Shown here: one piece after another, positions 6,772-13,006 of the stretch
Position numbering within the stretch: position 1 is the first letter of the stretch
How the letters are laid out: each line of letters begins with the position of its first letter
IMG/VR virus record: IMGVR_UViG_3300034374_006200
Coordinates: 1 to 21,010 of that record
DNA length: 21,010 bases
Source: a virus
Strand: one strand, 5' to 3'
Translations under genes and position numbers: made by a program
Notes under the pieces: model-generated
What the model was told of the DNA's origin: nothing
Databases searched by the model: none
What the model saw: only the letters and a program-made list of their open reading frames with translations

Positions 6772-6825
6772 GTACAAAATAATGCAAAATACTGAACGCT
6801 AGTCAAAGCCCCAGAGACCAGGGCC

Positions 6826-6861
6826 AGTCAATCAATGAGTCAATCAATGAGTCAATCAATC
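6826..6861. repeat. Three tandem 12-bp repeats AGTCAATCAATG/C
   Basis: Copies at 6826-6837, 6838-6849 and 6850-6861. The last differs only in its final base. The array runs into the stop codon of the VRR-NUC gene (6860-6862). Each copy holds GTCAATCA, the unit scattered through the next 1.3 kb. Confidence 0.8.
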
Positions 6862-7276
6862 AGATTCTCAGCTTAGTTTCAAGTGAGTCAGTCAAGCAAA
6901 CGTCAGCCAAAAACTGAGGCCAATCAATCGGCGCACTGTACGAGAATGCTATTGTTGATGAAACACCATCCTCCATTAGTCTCAGTGCATCACCACCGCG
7001 ATGGAGCGTCAATGCTTTCTGTGATGAATCAGCCACCAGTATCCAGGACCTGCCTCCTGCCGCCGCGCGACGCATGTGCCAAGAAACTTGAAACGGAGAC
7101 AGTGAAACAGTGTCATTTGTGGTGCATTTGAGCTCAAGCCAAAACTCATGACCCCCATAACACGCGTTGACGTCAGGCACTCCCTGCTGAAGCGCTCCCG
7201 TCTCGATCCTTTGCCAATGGACCTTGGTCAGATTGTTCTTCAGGGCTTGATACAAATTCTTCTCTGTATGGTACAT
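6860..7276 (-). CDS. VRR-NUC-type PD-(D/E)XK nuclease (138 aa)
   Basis: Small phage nuclease of the VRR-NUC family, which acts on branched or junction DNA in characterised members. The catalytic pattern is complete: Glu25 in QRIETG, GVPDV with Asp35, ELK with Glu48 and Lys50, and the downstream SPFQ (Gln63) that is usual in the family. Length is normal for stand-alone phage members. The start at ATG 7276 is required to keep the N-terminal helix and RIETG, and it has an AAGG site. It therefore overlaps the end of terS by 104 bases in another frame. A nuclease next to terS may help resolve replicated DNA before packaging, which is inference. Confidence 0.82.
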   Translation of the reverse strand: MYHTEKNLYQALKNNLTKVHWQRIETGALQQGVPDVNACYGGHEFWLELKCTTNDTVSLSPFQVSWHMRRAAAGGRSWILVADSSQKALTLHRGGDALRLMEDGVSSTIAFSYSAPIDWPQFLADVCLTDSLETKLRI

Positions 7277-7802
7277 CGTTCAACACCTTCATGTTGCTTC
7301 CGTCAAGTAACTGCTGTAACCTTGACTTTAGTTCGTCGTCTGACATTGTTTCAACCTTTGAAACAGTGACCTCCTTCTTCTCAATATACAGGCCAGCCGC
7401 CCGACCTCTTGAGACCTCCGCGCTAATAGCCGAGGATATTTGACCCGAATCACGGGCTTCATCCCGTAAGAGGGAAAGTTCAGTAAGATGCGACTCCATC
7501 GACACAGCCGCCCGTTCATGCTCCTTTTTCATCAAGTCGATGATATGATTAGCGATGAGCGGATTTCTGCGAAGTAGAGCAGATCCTTGAGCTTTCGCGC
7601 CAAATTTATGTTTTGTGAAACCTGCACGGCGAGCAGCTTCAGCGCCCGACATCCCCTGTACATACAGTTGACAGAACTTTTTGTGCTTTGGTTGCAGGGG
7701 ACGGTGTTTCTTACCATCAGGCGTTACCCAGTAGTTGCCACACTCTGACGGCTCTACGGGCGTATATTCAAGGGAATCCAATGTGGTTACGTCAGTCTTC
7801 AC
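7173..7802 (-). CDS. terS: Terminase small subunit (209 aa), GTG start
   Basis: DNA-recognition subunit of the packaging terminase. Residues 36-90 carry the small-terminase signature: KHKKFCQLYVQGMSGAEAARRAGF, then GSALLRRNPLIANHI, a helix-turn-helix followed by the Leu-Leu-x-Asn-Pro segment. Next come a long helix (HLTELSLLRDEARDSG) and AAGLYIEKKEV, typical of oligomerising small terminases. The codon at 7802 is GTG, with GGAGG six bases upstream and a good promoter at 7832-7860. The last 34 or so residues, of low-complexity charged type, are encoded in the region shared with the nuclease gene. It lies more than 6 kb from terL, which is unusual but known in phages. Confidence 0.85.
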   Translation of the reverse strand: MKTDVTTLDSLEYTPVEPSECGNYWVTPDGKKHRPLQPKHKKFCQLYVQGMSGAEAARRAGFTKHKFGAKAQGSALLRRNPLIANHIIDLMKKEHERAAVSMESHLTELSLLRDEARDSGQISSAISAEVSRGRAAGLYIEKKEVTVSKVETMSDDELKSRLQQLLDGSNMKVLNDVPYREEFVSSPEEQSDQGPLAKDRDGSASAGSA

Positions 7803-7831
7803 TAGTGTCCTCCAAAATACTTACCAAAGTA

Positions 7832-7860
7832 TATATACCAGTGAATCTTACCCAGAGCAA
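7832..7860 (-). promoter_or_regulatory. Sigma70-like promoter for terS and the VRR-NUC gene
   Basis: TTGCTC (7855-7860), 17 bases, then TATATA (7832-7837) on the minus strand, about 30 bases before the GTG start. Confidence 0.65.
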
Positions 7861-8039
7861 GCAAAACTCTCTCGCGACGGCTTATCGTTTCTATGACATT
7901 TGTAACCCTATGATTTATACCATAGTAAATCTCATAGTCCAAGATCCATGGTACAAGAGCCTTATAGCAAGCATTATGATTTTATGAGATTATGATGTAG
8001 GTTTACGTGAACGAGTCACTCAAACCTGTGGGAAAAGCA
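7861..8039. other. Non-coding region with inverted repeats
   Basis: No credible gene on either strand. It contains a 9-base inverted repeat, AATCTCATA (7928-7936) and TATGAGATT (7983-7991), a CTATG...CATAG pair around 7908-7925, and an AAGATCCATGG element at about 7941 that resembles one at about 4256. TTCTATGACATTT (7889-7901) recurs exactly at 12961-12973. It may hold operators for the terS promoter or a small RNA. Neither is shown. Confidence 0.4.
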
Positions 8040-8060
8040 TTGGGGGCAAAAAGCCCCCAA
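8040..8060 (-). terminator. Hairpin terminator after the 8066-8374 gene
   Basis: Perfect 8-pair stem TTGGGGGC/GCCCCCAA with a five-base loop, five bases past the stop codon. On the minus strand it is followed by TGCTTTTCC. Confidence 0.7.
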
Positions 8061-8065
8061 CATTA

Positions 8066-8374
8066 TTAGTTAGTTTTCGTAAGGTCGTTTGTTACTCTTG
8101 ACGAAATGGACGAATAAAACTTGTTGATAGCTTCTTCAAGAATATCGTCAAGGCTCACCCAGCCGCCGACTTGTTGGGGGATATCGTCCTCATCAAGAAT
8201 GGCTATTTCGAATGTTTCAAGGTCGATAGACAAAGCATAATGACTTTCGGGCCACTGTTCTTCGTCATCGAGTTTTTCTACCCATTCACTAACGCTAGAG
8301 TAATTAGCAGGGAGAATACCCATAAAGGTGAGCATAAAGTCCGCATCATCACGGAATGCATATAACGCTTTCAT
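8066..8374 (-). CDS. Small acidic phage protein (102 aa), possible tandem paralogue
   Basis: Starts MKALYAFRDDADFML with GGAGG seven bases upstream, and overlaps the stop of the next gene as TAATG. It is acidic, with WPESHYALSID and DEDDIPQQVGGW. A short gap-free match to its neighbour at 8374-8652 (FMG, then Ser, Val, Leu, WP and Ile at the same spacing) suggests an old tandem duplication. No known domain is recognised. It is the last gene of a two-gene unit closed by the 8040-8060 hairpin. Confidence 0.7.
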   Translation of the reverse strand: MKALYAFRDDADFMLTFMGILPANYSSVSEWVEKLDDEEQWPESHYALSIDLETFEIAILDEDDIPQQVGGWVSLDDILEEAINKFYSSISSRVTNDLTKTN

Positions 8375-8652
8375 TACTTGACCTCCTCAGGAGTGAAAGT
8401 GATAACATTGCTTTTACCTTCAGGCTGAAAGACCATATCGCCAATATAGTCCCAATCATCGTGGTCGTAGAAATAACAAAAGCACGTCATTTCCATAGCG
8501 TGAATAGCAACGGGCAGACAGTCCAAGGGCCAAGTACCAATCTCGGCGAGCGAATTGACATAGGTGCTGCAATCATTAAGTGAAAGGAACATGCCGCCCA
8601 TAAAGCGACGTTCATGCGTTTCGATATTTTCGGCGTACAGTGTATAGAGCAT
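8374..8652 (-). CDS. Small phage protein (92 aa), possible tandem paralogue
   Basis: Starts MLYTLYAENIETHERRFMGG at ATG 8652, with GGAGG five bases upstream; an in-frame TTG at 8664 would include that site. It contains Cys and aromatic residues (MTCFCYFYDHDDWDYIG) and resembles its downstream neighbour in the FMG...WP segment. Function unknown. It follows the strong terminator at 8675-8711 with little room for a separate promoter, so it is probably expressed by read-through. Confidence 0.7.
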   Translation of the reverse strand: MLYTLYAENIETHERRFMGGMFLSLNDCSTYVNSLAEIGTWPLDCLPVAIHAMEMTCFCYFYDHDDWDYIGDMVFQPEGKSNVITFTPEEVK

Positions 8653-8674
8653 ATCAACCTCCAAGAAAGAAAAG

Positions 8675-8711
8675 GATCGCCCCTGTGAAGGGAGAGGACA
8701 CAGGGGCGATC
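8675..8711 (-). terminator. Strong terminator after the DUF932 gene
   Basis: Perfect 13-pair stem, GATCGCCCCTGTG with CACAGGGGCGATC, an 11-base loop, then CTTTTCTTTCTTGG on the minus strand, four bases past the stop at 8715. Confidence 0.85.
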
Positions 8712-8714
8712 AAA

Positions 8715-9722
8715 TTATGCAGCTTCGGCGTACTCGATAGCTTTTGCGAGAGCCTTGGCTTTGCGGTTAGCGCCAGCACCGAACCACGCTGAGTGGAGGC
8801 TGTTACCTTCGGACTGACTACGACGGTGGTGATCCTCGATGTAAGTCACACCGTTCAGTGCGCCCCACCAAGTACCCTTGGCTGATTTAAGAGTAGCGCC
8901 GGGAGAAAGGTCGATAGCACCCATGACCATCTCTGAAGTACGATTGAACTTCTCCTGCATAACAAACTCTTCGTCGGCACTGGCCTTGGCTTGTTCGATA
9001 AACAGCTGAGGCTGATAAAGCTCGGCAACGAAGTTACGAACAGCTTCGCCAGTAAACTGCTTGGACGAAAGAAACTCGGCTTGCTCTTTGAACTCGTCTT
9101 GGCGACGCTTCGAAAGACCAAGGGCTTCTTCGGCGGCTTGGCGAACATCCATATCGAACTCGCGAATATGTGGCATACGAAACGCAGCACCGCCATCGTT
9201 AAGAGCAACGGTCAACGTATTGTTACACACAACGCGGATCGGCGTGAACTTGATAACCATAGCCTTACCAGCGACGTGCGGCTGGTTGATAAGCAAGTAG
9301 CCCTTGACCTCGTCACCGCCAGCAAGCTGGAAGTCTGCCGAGATACGAGCCAAGCCCCAGATCTCTGAACCGTTGCGTAAGGAACCAGCGGTCTCCATGG
9401 TCATGTGACCAGCGTCGGTAAACTTCTTGAAGAAGTCGAAGATCTGCTCGTTTTGGATAGGAACGTAATCATCACCGCAGTGCGAAAGAACAAGGTTATC
9501 GCTATCGCGAGTAAGGAAGTGGTGACCGTCGGCGAGCATAACGCCAACGTCCTCATGCCACTCGGCTTCATTAAGAGTATATGCGGCGCGTTTGGAAACT
9601 GTCCAATCGAGTGACGCGGCTTGCATCATCTCAACAGGTGTCAGGTCTGATGCAACCTCAACGCCCAACCCGTGCCACGGAACAGTACCAGTCCAAGCCA
9701 TAGTTTCTATATTGTGTGCCAT
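8715..9722 (-). CDS. DUF932 phage/plasmid protein (335 aa)
   Basis: Member of DUF932/TIGR03299, a family widespread in phages and plasmids with no settled biochemical role. Visible hallmarks are the N-terminal WTGTVPWHGLG, the middle section DDYVPIQNEQIFDFF, the GLARI and YLLINQPHVAGKA strands, and the very typical FTPIRVVCNNTLTVAL at about residues 158-173. Length is normal for the family. ATG 9722 has AAGGAG upstream. It is a single-gene unit with a promoter element at about 9748-9774 and a strong terminator at 8675-8711, which suggests expression independent of its neighbours. Confidence 0.88.
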   Translation of the reverse strand: MAHNIETMAWTGTVPWHGLGVEVASDLTPVEMMQAASLDWTVSKRAAYTLNEAEWHEDVGVMLADGHHFLTRDSDNLVLSHCGDDYVPIQNEQIFDFFKKFTDAGHMTMETAGSLRNGSEIWGLARISADFQLAGGDEVKGYLLINQPHVAGKAMVIKFTPIRVVCNNTLTVALNDGGAAFRMPHIREFDMDVRQAAEEALGLSKRRQDEFKEQAEFLSSKQFTGEAVRNFVAELYQPQLFIEQAKASADEEFVMQEKFNRTSEMVMGAIDLSPGATLKSAKGTWWGALNGVTYIEDHHRRSQSEGNSLHSAWFGAGANRKAKALAKAIEYAEAA

Positions 9723-9747
9723 GATCTTTCTCCTTTTTCATAGCGTT

Positions 9748-9774
9748 AACATATAATATAGTATAGACGGTCAA
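9748..9774 (-). promoter_or_regulatory. Promoter element upstream of the DUF932 gene
   Basis: The 13-mer CTATACTATATTA (9754-9766) is identical to those at 6742-6754 and 13007-13019. TTGACC (9769-9774) stands 15 bases from TATGTT (9748-9753), a rather short spacing. GTTAAC follows. The 15-mer GCGTTCAGTATTTTG upstream (9792-9806) matches 6785-6799 exactly. Confidence 0.5.
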
Positions 9775-9807
9775 AACGATGATTACTATAACAAAATACT
9801 GAACGCC

Positions 9808-10530
9808 TTATGCGTTTTTCGGTTCCGGCGGGGCAACTAACATTTTCTTGTGTTCCCACGTTGTTATATCGTTTTTGAGTTCAGATGCTGGACCTACACG
9901 CAAAGTGCCGTCATTTCTTTCAACAACTGCCATCGGGTCAGACAATCTATGATACCCATAGAGCTTTTCAGTGGGGTGAGTTGAAGTGTCCAAGAGCGAA
10001 GATTCAGGGGCTACGGAAACAGCAATACCAGACATACGAGCAACAGCCAACCAATACTCAAGACAAGCGCGACCTGCCTCAGCATAATGAGGAATGCTTG
10101 CGTATGTATAGTCTGCCCCATAGACCGTAAGTTGTCCAACCTCTTGATAAATCGCATATGCTACTGCGTATGAAACCGTACTATTGAAGTATGGGTGTTT
10201 GACGACGTGTAGGACTTCTTTCAAAGGATAAAGTTCTACGACTGGACATCGTTCGTCCAGCTCACAAGAATATATGCGAGAATGACCGGAAGCATTGATT
10301 AAATAATCAACCATATTATCGGTCATTGCACCAGCGTCTTTACTATCTAAAAAGCGGGACGGCGGATCCAACATGAACAGGCGGTTATGTTTTAGGGATA
10401 ACGCCATAGCATTTATGACCCATGTTTCATCGAAATATGCGCCGTTAGCAAGACCAGTAGTGTAGTTTACATGACTACGCCCCATCGCTACGAGAGCGAT
10501 GGAAGCGCCTTTTAAAGATTCATATTTCAT
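9808..10530 (-). CDS. Rossmann-like protein, possibly DUF115/MptE-like (240 aa)
   Basis: Not firmly recognised. The N-terminus is an alternating strand-helix unit, GASIALVAMGRSH, followed by FDETWVINAMAL and RLFMLDPP. Near residues 125-150 there is VSYAVAYAIYQEVGQLTVYGADYTY, a helix and strand ending in a Gly-x-Asp. This order resembles the DUF115/MptE-like and sialyltransferase-like Rossmann folds that bind nucleotide-activated substrates, so a transferase is one possibility. The catalytic chemistry is unknown. It starts in an ATGA overlap with the 45-aa membrane peptide gene and has only a weak ribosome site, so its translation probably depends on coupling. Confidence 0.6.
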   Translation of the reverse strand: MKYESLKGASIALVAMGRSHVNYTTGLANGAYFDETWVINAMALSLKHNRLFMLDPPSRFLDSKDAGAMTDNMVDYLINASGHSRIYSCELDERCPVVELYPLKEVLHVVKHPYFNSTVSYAVAYAIYQEVGQLTVYGADYTYASIPHYAEAGRACLEYWLAVARMSGIAVSVAPESSLLDTSTHPTEKLYGYHRLSDPMAVVERNDGTLRVGPASELKNDITTWEHKKMLVAPPEPKNA

Positions 10531-10664
10531 AGGGATAAAATTCCAAGGACGCCAAACATAAAGAACCCGAGAAGTGCAATACGCTTTGACGTGATGAAAG
10601 GTGGGTCATTACGGCGCGGTGTAGCACGGTCGATATGAAGACTGACAAGGTTTCTAGTTTGCAT
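10527..10664 (-). CDS. Small C-terminally anchored membrane protein (45 aa)
   Basis: Minus-strand frame from ATG 10664 to TGA 10527-10529. The first 29 residues are basic and polar (HIDRATPRRNDPPFITSKR) and the last 16 are hydrophobic (ALLGFFMFGVLGILSL), so it is probably anchored in the inner membrane with its N-terminus in the cytoplasm. Support for a real gene is strong: GGAGG stands six bases before the ATG, it overlaps the previous gene by 11 bases, and its stop overlaps the next start as ATGA. Function unknown. Confidence 0.72.
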   Translation of the reverse strand: MQTRNLVSLHIDRATPRRNDPPFITSKRIALLGFFMFGVLGILSL

Positions 10665-10854
10665 CTTTTACCTCCTTTAGACAAGCGGTGCCAAACCCAG
10701 CGTTTAACATTCGTTGTAAACGGGCAGGAATAACGATTAAATCGTTACATGTTTCGCAACAACGTCCATCGTTTACAGGCTCGGCGTTATGCCCACCTTC
10801 CCAGCCTGTCTTAGTTTGCACCTCGATAGGTTTTTGACAAATAGAACAATTCAT
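10654..10854 (-). CDS. Small phage zinc-finger protein (66 aa)
   Basis: Contains two paired-Cys knuckles: CSIC at residues 3-6 and CCETC at about 32-36, with GHNAEPVNDGRCC and VIPARLQRML. This is a familiar small phage protein type, usually annotated as a hypothetical zinc-binding protein. One zinc ion held by four Cys is expected. Start ATG 10854 overlaps the previous stop (ATGA) and has AAGGA upstream. Its role is not known. Confidence 0.78.
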   Translation of the reverse strand: MNCSICQKPIEVQTKTGWEGGHNAEPVNDGRCCETCNDLIVIPARLQRMLNAGFGTACLKEVKDAN

Positions 10855-11048
10855 CTTTTTATCCTTCTTTCGTATTCGCGTGGTCGCCCAGTGTTTACTC
10901 TAACAGGTGGGGCAACAACGCCTCGTTTCAAAGCACCATAACTACCATCTGTCTGTTTGAGAGGACGGCCTAAACGGTCGAGCTTTGGTTGAACTTCAAC
11001 AATTTTTAGGGCTTGAATAATTTCTTCCCGTGTAGGAACTTTAACCAT
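10851..11048 (-). CDS. Small basic phage protein (65 aa)
   Basis: Starts MVKVPTREEIIQALKIVEVQ at ATG 11048, overlapping the previous gene by eight bases (ATGGTTAA). A longer frame to 11141 only reads through the neighbouring gene. The C-terminus is basic (RPREYERRIKR). The TREEIIQAL start could be one DNA-binding helix, but no domain is recognised. Confidence 0.6.
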   Translation of the reverse strand: MVKVPTREEIIQALKIVEVQPKLDRLGRPLKQTDGSYGALKRGVVAPPVRVNTGRPREYERRIKR

Positions 11049-11217
11049 TATGCAACGCATCCTCTCGCTTTTTGAGGTTACAATGAATAGCCCTATTGAA
11101 AGTGTAGGGGAGAGTGTCGCTGATCTCGAACAACGCATCAACTAATAAGTCGATCTCGAGAAATGACATATCGGCAAGATCTCTTGCCACACTTGTATAT
11201 AATGCTTTACGTTCCAT
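11041..11217 (-). CDS. Small phage protein (58 aa)
   Basis: Starts MERKALYTSVARDLADMSFL at ATG 11217, one base after the stop of the preceding gene, with AAAGGG upstream. It is helical with an acidic middle (EIDLLVDALFEISD) and a basic end. Function unknown. Confidence 0.6.
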   Translation of the reverse strand: MERKALYTSVARDLADMSFLEIDLLVDALFEISDTLPYTFNRAIHCNLKKREDALHNG

Positions 11218-11218
11218 T

Positions 11219-11425
11219 TTACACAACCCTTTCAGGAAACAGATACTCAGCATTTGCTGTTAAAACATCCCAGTTAACACCAATATTTGGATCGTGATTA
11301 TCCCGCACGGTCTCCAAAACCTCCATCGCTTCTTCGCGAGTAAGTTTGGGGGCAACCCCTAAGACATCGTCGACATGCCAAACAAGAGAGATCTGTTCAG
11401 ACCCTGGACCAATTTTCTTATCCAT
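11219..11425 (-). CDS. Conserved small phage protein (68 aa)
   Basis: Contains ISLVWHVDDVLGVAPKLTREEAMEVLETV followed by DNHDPNIGVNWDVL. I recognise this as a conserved small protein found in many phages and prophages, of unknown function. It is acidic and probably forms a compact helical fold. It is coupled to the previous gene by a TAATG overlap at 11425. Confidence 0.75.
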   Translation of the reverse strand: MDKKIGPGSEQISLVWHVDDVLGVAPKLTREEAMEVLETVRDNHDPNIGVNWDVLTANAEYLFPERVV

Positions 11426-11673
11426 TACAACCTCCGTAGTTTTTCATTAACCATTTCGTAACGACCGTGAAGGAAGAAGTCTCTACCCTTCTTTTTCTTC
11501 ACAACATAAACATCGTCCTCACAATATTTATCAGGCCAAACTTGTTTATGTTTAAGGATCTTTTTTTGAATAGCCCCGATAGTTTTATCCATCGCATACA
11601 CAGTTAGAACATCATGCGGACCGAAAGGGGTAAGGCTATCATGAGCATCAGAAAGTCTGTACCAATAAAACAT
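11425..11673 (-). CDS. Small phage protein (82 aa)
   Basis: Starts MFYWYRLSDAHDSLTPFGPH and becomes Lys-rich (KKILKHKQVW, VVKKKKGRDF). No domain is recognised. TAATG overlaps at both ends place it firmly in the cassette. Confidence 0.65.
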   Translation of the reverse strand: MFYWYRLSDAHDSLTPFGPHDVLTVYAMDKTIGAIQKKILKHKQVWPDKYCEDDVYVVKKKKGRDFFLHGRYEMVNEKLRRL

Positions 11674-11861
11674 TAGTGATTACCTCCAACCATATCGAGA
11701 AGAGCCAAGGTCGAAGTCAGCTTATTGCGAGTATAAGTGAACCTATCGGCACCATACGCCACTGACACTTTAATGTCGTCATCAACTTTATTGATGATAT
11801 CTATGGAAGCAAGCGGGTGGTTATAGAGCTTTGACCAGAGGTCGATTAGAACTTGGTTCAT
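11673..11861 (-). CDS. Small phage protein, first gene of the 11861-9808 cassette (62 aa)
   Basis: Starts MNQVLIDLWSKLYNHPLASI at ATG 11861, with AAAGGA six bases upstream. No domain is recognised. It is the first gene behind the promoter-like region at 11889-11917 and leads eight overlapping or near-adjacent genes that run down to 9808. Confidence 0.65.
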   Translation of the reverse strand: MNQVLIDLWSKLYNHPLASIDIINKVDDDIKVSVAYGADRFTYTRNKLTSTLALLDMVGGNH

Positions 11862-11888
11862 GATGAATCCTTTCTTCTTTCTATTACT

Positions 11889-11917
11889 TTATTATTATAG
11901 TAAATATCAAAAGTCAA
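11889..11917 (-). promoter_or_regulatory. Promoter-like region of the small-gene cassette
   Basis: TTGACT (11912-11917, within GCTTTGACT) is followed by an AT-rich stretch holding TATAAT at 12-base spacing and TAATAA at 17-base spacing. GCTTTGACT also occurs in the intergenic regions near 6126 and 6801, and ACAAAATA recurs in the same settings. Confidence 0.5.
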
Positions 11918-11940
11918 AGCTATTACAAAATAATGTTGGG

Positions 11941-12171
11941 TGTTCTATGCGTTTGCAGGTCATGATTTAAGGCAACTCCTGCTTTTGCTCAATAACTGTC
12001 CCCCTAAACACTACGACGAGGGGGAGAACAGGTCGAGACACATAGCCTTGTATTTTGCGATTATCTTGCACGCAACAGCCTAACTGCTATCGCGTCCTAT
12101 CATCCTCGCTCCGACGTCGTCAAACCCAACGCACGTCGCCTCGAAAGGAGGTGTGTTGCCCCCTCATAACT
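11941..12171. ncRNA. Candidate structured non-coding RNA or leader
   Basis: Together with the promoter region this leaves about 310 bases (11862-12171) without a convincing gene on either strand; the open frames are short and lack ribosome sites. It has a 6-pair stem TCCCCC/GGGGGA (11999-12004 with 12020-12025), which can extend through a bulge by CAG/CTG, and a GCAGG/CCTGC pair (about 11954-11981). Position 12143-12153 reads CACCTCCTTTC on the minus strand, identical to the anti-Shine-Dalgarno end of bacterial 16S rRNA. Which strand is transcribed is unknown. Confidence 0.3.
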
Positions 12172-12399
12172 TTATCTAGCGAACTGATGGTCGCCCCAAT
12201 CTTTTCGGTCGTCTGTTTGATCCCAACCGAGTTTGTATTCTTTCATCTCCTCGTCTGTCATATTTTCGCACTTAACAACTCTATACGATTTGCCGTGTTT
12301 TGGCTCGGTATAGAATTCATGATAATGTGGCTGATACGACCGACCGTAATAACGGTCGGCCGAGCCACGGTCATAAGGTGATCCGTGGCTTTTGTTCAT
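12172..12399 (-). CDS. Small conserved phage protein (75 aa)
   Basis: The N-terminal KSHGSPYDRGSADRYYGR and the C-terminal MTDEEMKEYKLGWDQ...KDWG form a pattern I recognise from small proteins of many phages. It is sometimes compared with ribosome modulation factor, but the function is unsettled. It is rich in Tyr, His and Arg in the first half. It starts as an ATGA overlap with the regulator gene upstream and has no clear ribosome site of its own, so translation is probably coupled. Confidence 0.72.
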   Translation of the reverse strand: MNKSHGSPYDRGSADRYYGRSYQPHYHEFYTEPKHGKSYRVVKCENMTDEEMKEYKLGWDQTDDRKDWGDHQFAR

Positions 12400-12947
12400 G
12401 ACGCTGCCCGAAGGAAGTCGTTCTGGTACTGGTCGAGAATAACCTGTGTTAAACGTACAGGAATGTTATCGTCCAAATCCTTTGCGACAAACTTACCAAA
12501 GTCAGTAAGCGTCCATTCAAGCTCTCTCGCACCCTTACTGATAGGCCGAGAAGAAACTAAGCCTAAATCACGAGGACGGCCAAGAACGGAGGACAACGAA
12601 TTGTCATGCCCGTAACCGATAGCCGAAGCTACTTGAACTGTACGCAGTGGACCAAGCGCACGGTTCTTATAAAGACAGACAAGTATCTGCCAAGTCCTAT
12701 ACTGGGAACGAGTATCATCTACTACACGGGCGTGTATAAACGGTATTACTTTACCAGCATCTATTTCGGCAGAAGCAGGAAGCACCTCGATCTCAGCAAA
12801 CTCTTCCCAGATTTCTGGGTAAGCCTGAGATAAAAGAAAAGCTATCTGCTTTGAGGGTGTCCGAAACTCTGAATCAGCAACTTTACGCAATACACGAAAA
12901 GTTGGTGCTTCAACAGCAACAGACTTATGGCTATCAATATTTGTCAT
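12396..12947 (-). CDS. Probable DNA-binding regulator with RHH-like and winged-helix-like parts (183 aa)
   Basis: Residues 8-44 (KSVAVEAPTFRVLRKVADSE, then RTPSKQIAFLLSQAY) match the strand-helix-helix layout of ribbon-helix-helix proteins of the Arc/CopG type. Residues about 85-155 look like a winged helix: helix ILVCLYKN, helix RTVQVASAIGY, a recognition-like helix SLSSVLGRPRDLGLV, then a wing SSRPISKGARELEWTLTDFG of MarR-like type. Two DNA-binding parts in one small phage protein suggest a transcription regulator. ATG 12947 has GGAG upstream, and the recurrent promoter element lies at 13007-13019. The assignments are from sequence pattern only. Confidence 0.62.
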   Translation of the reverse strand: MTNIDSHKSVAVEAPTFRVLRKVADSEFRTPSKQIAFLLSQAYPEIWEEFAEIEVLPASAEIDAGKVIPFIHARVVDDTRSQYRTWQILVCLYKNRALGPLRTVQVASAIGYGHDNSLSSVLGRPRDLGLVSSRPISKGARELEWTLTDFGKFVAKDLDDNIPVRLTQVILDQYQNDFLRAAS

Positions 12948-13006
12948 AAACGATCTCCTTTTCTATGACATTTCTACTTTCTAAGTTTATGGTCTCCCAT
13001 AAACTA

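Noticed and set aside
5541-6861. CRISPR-like array in the GTCAATCA repeats
   Set aside because: The units are 8-12 bases, partly tandem and irregularly spaced, with no uniform spacers and no cas genes nearby.
7928-7991. tRNA-like element framed by the 9-base inverted repeat
   Set aside because: The enclosed sequence lacks a T-loop (GTTCRA) and an anticodon-stem arrangement, and the spacing does not fit a cloverleaf.
8991-9368. Plus-strand 125-aa frame
   Set aside because: It lies wholly antisense to the well-recognised DUF932 gene, with no signals of its own.
12055-12381. Plus-strand 108-aa frame
   Set aside because: It lies mostly opposite the 12172-12399 gene, has no ribosome site and shows the Cys/Ser/Leu-rich make-up of a shadow frame.
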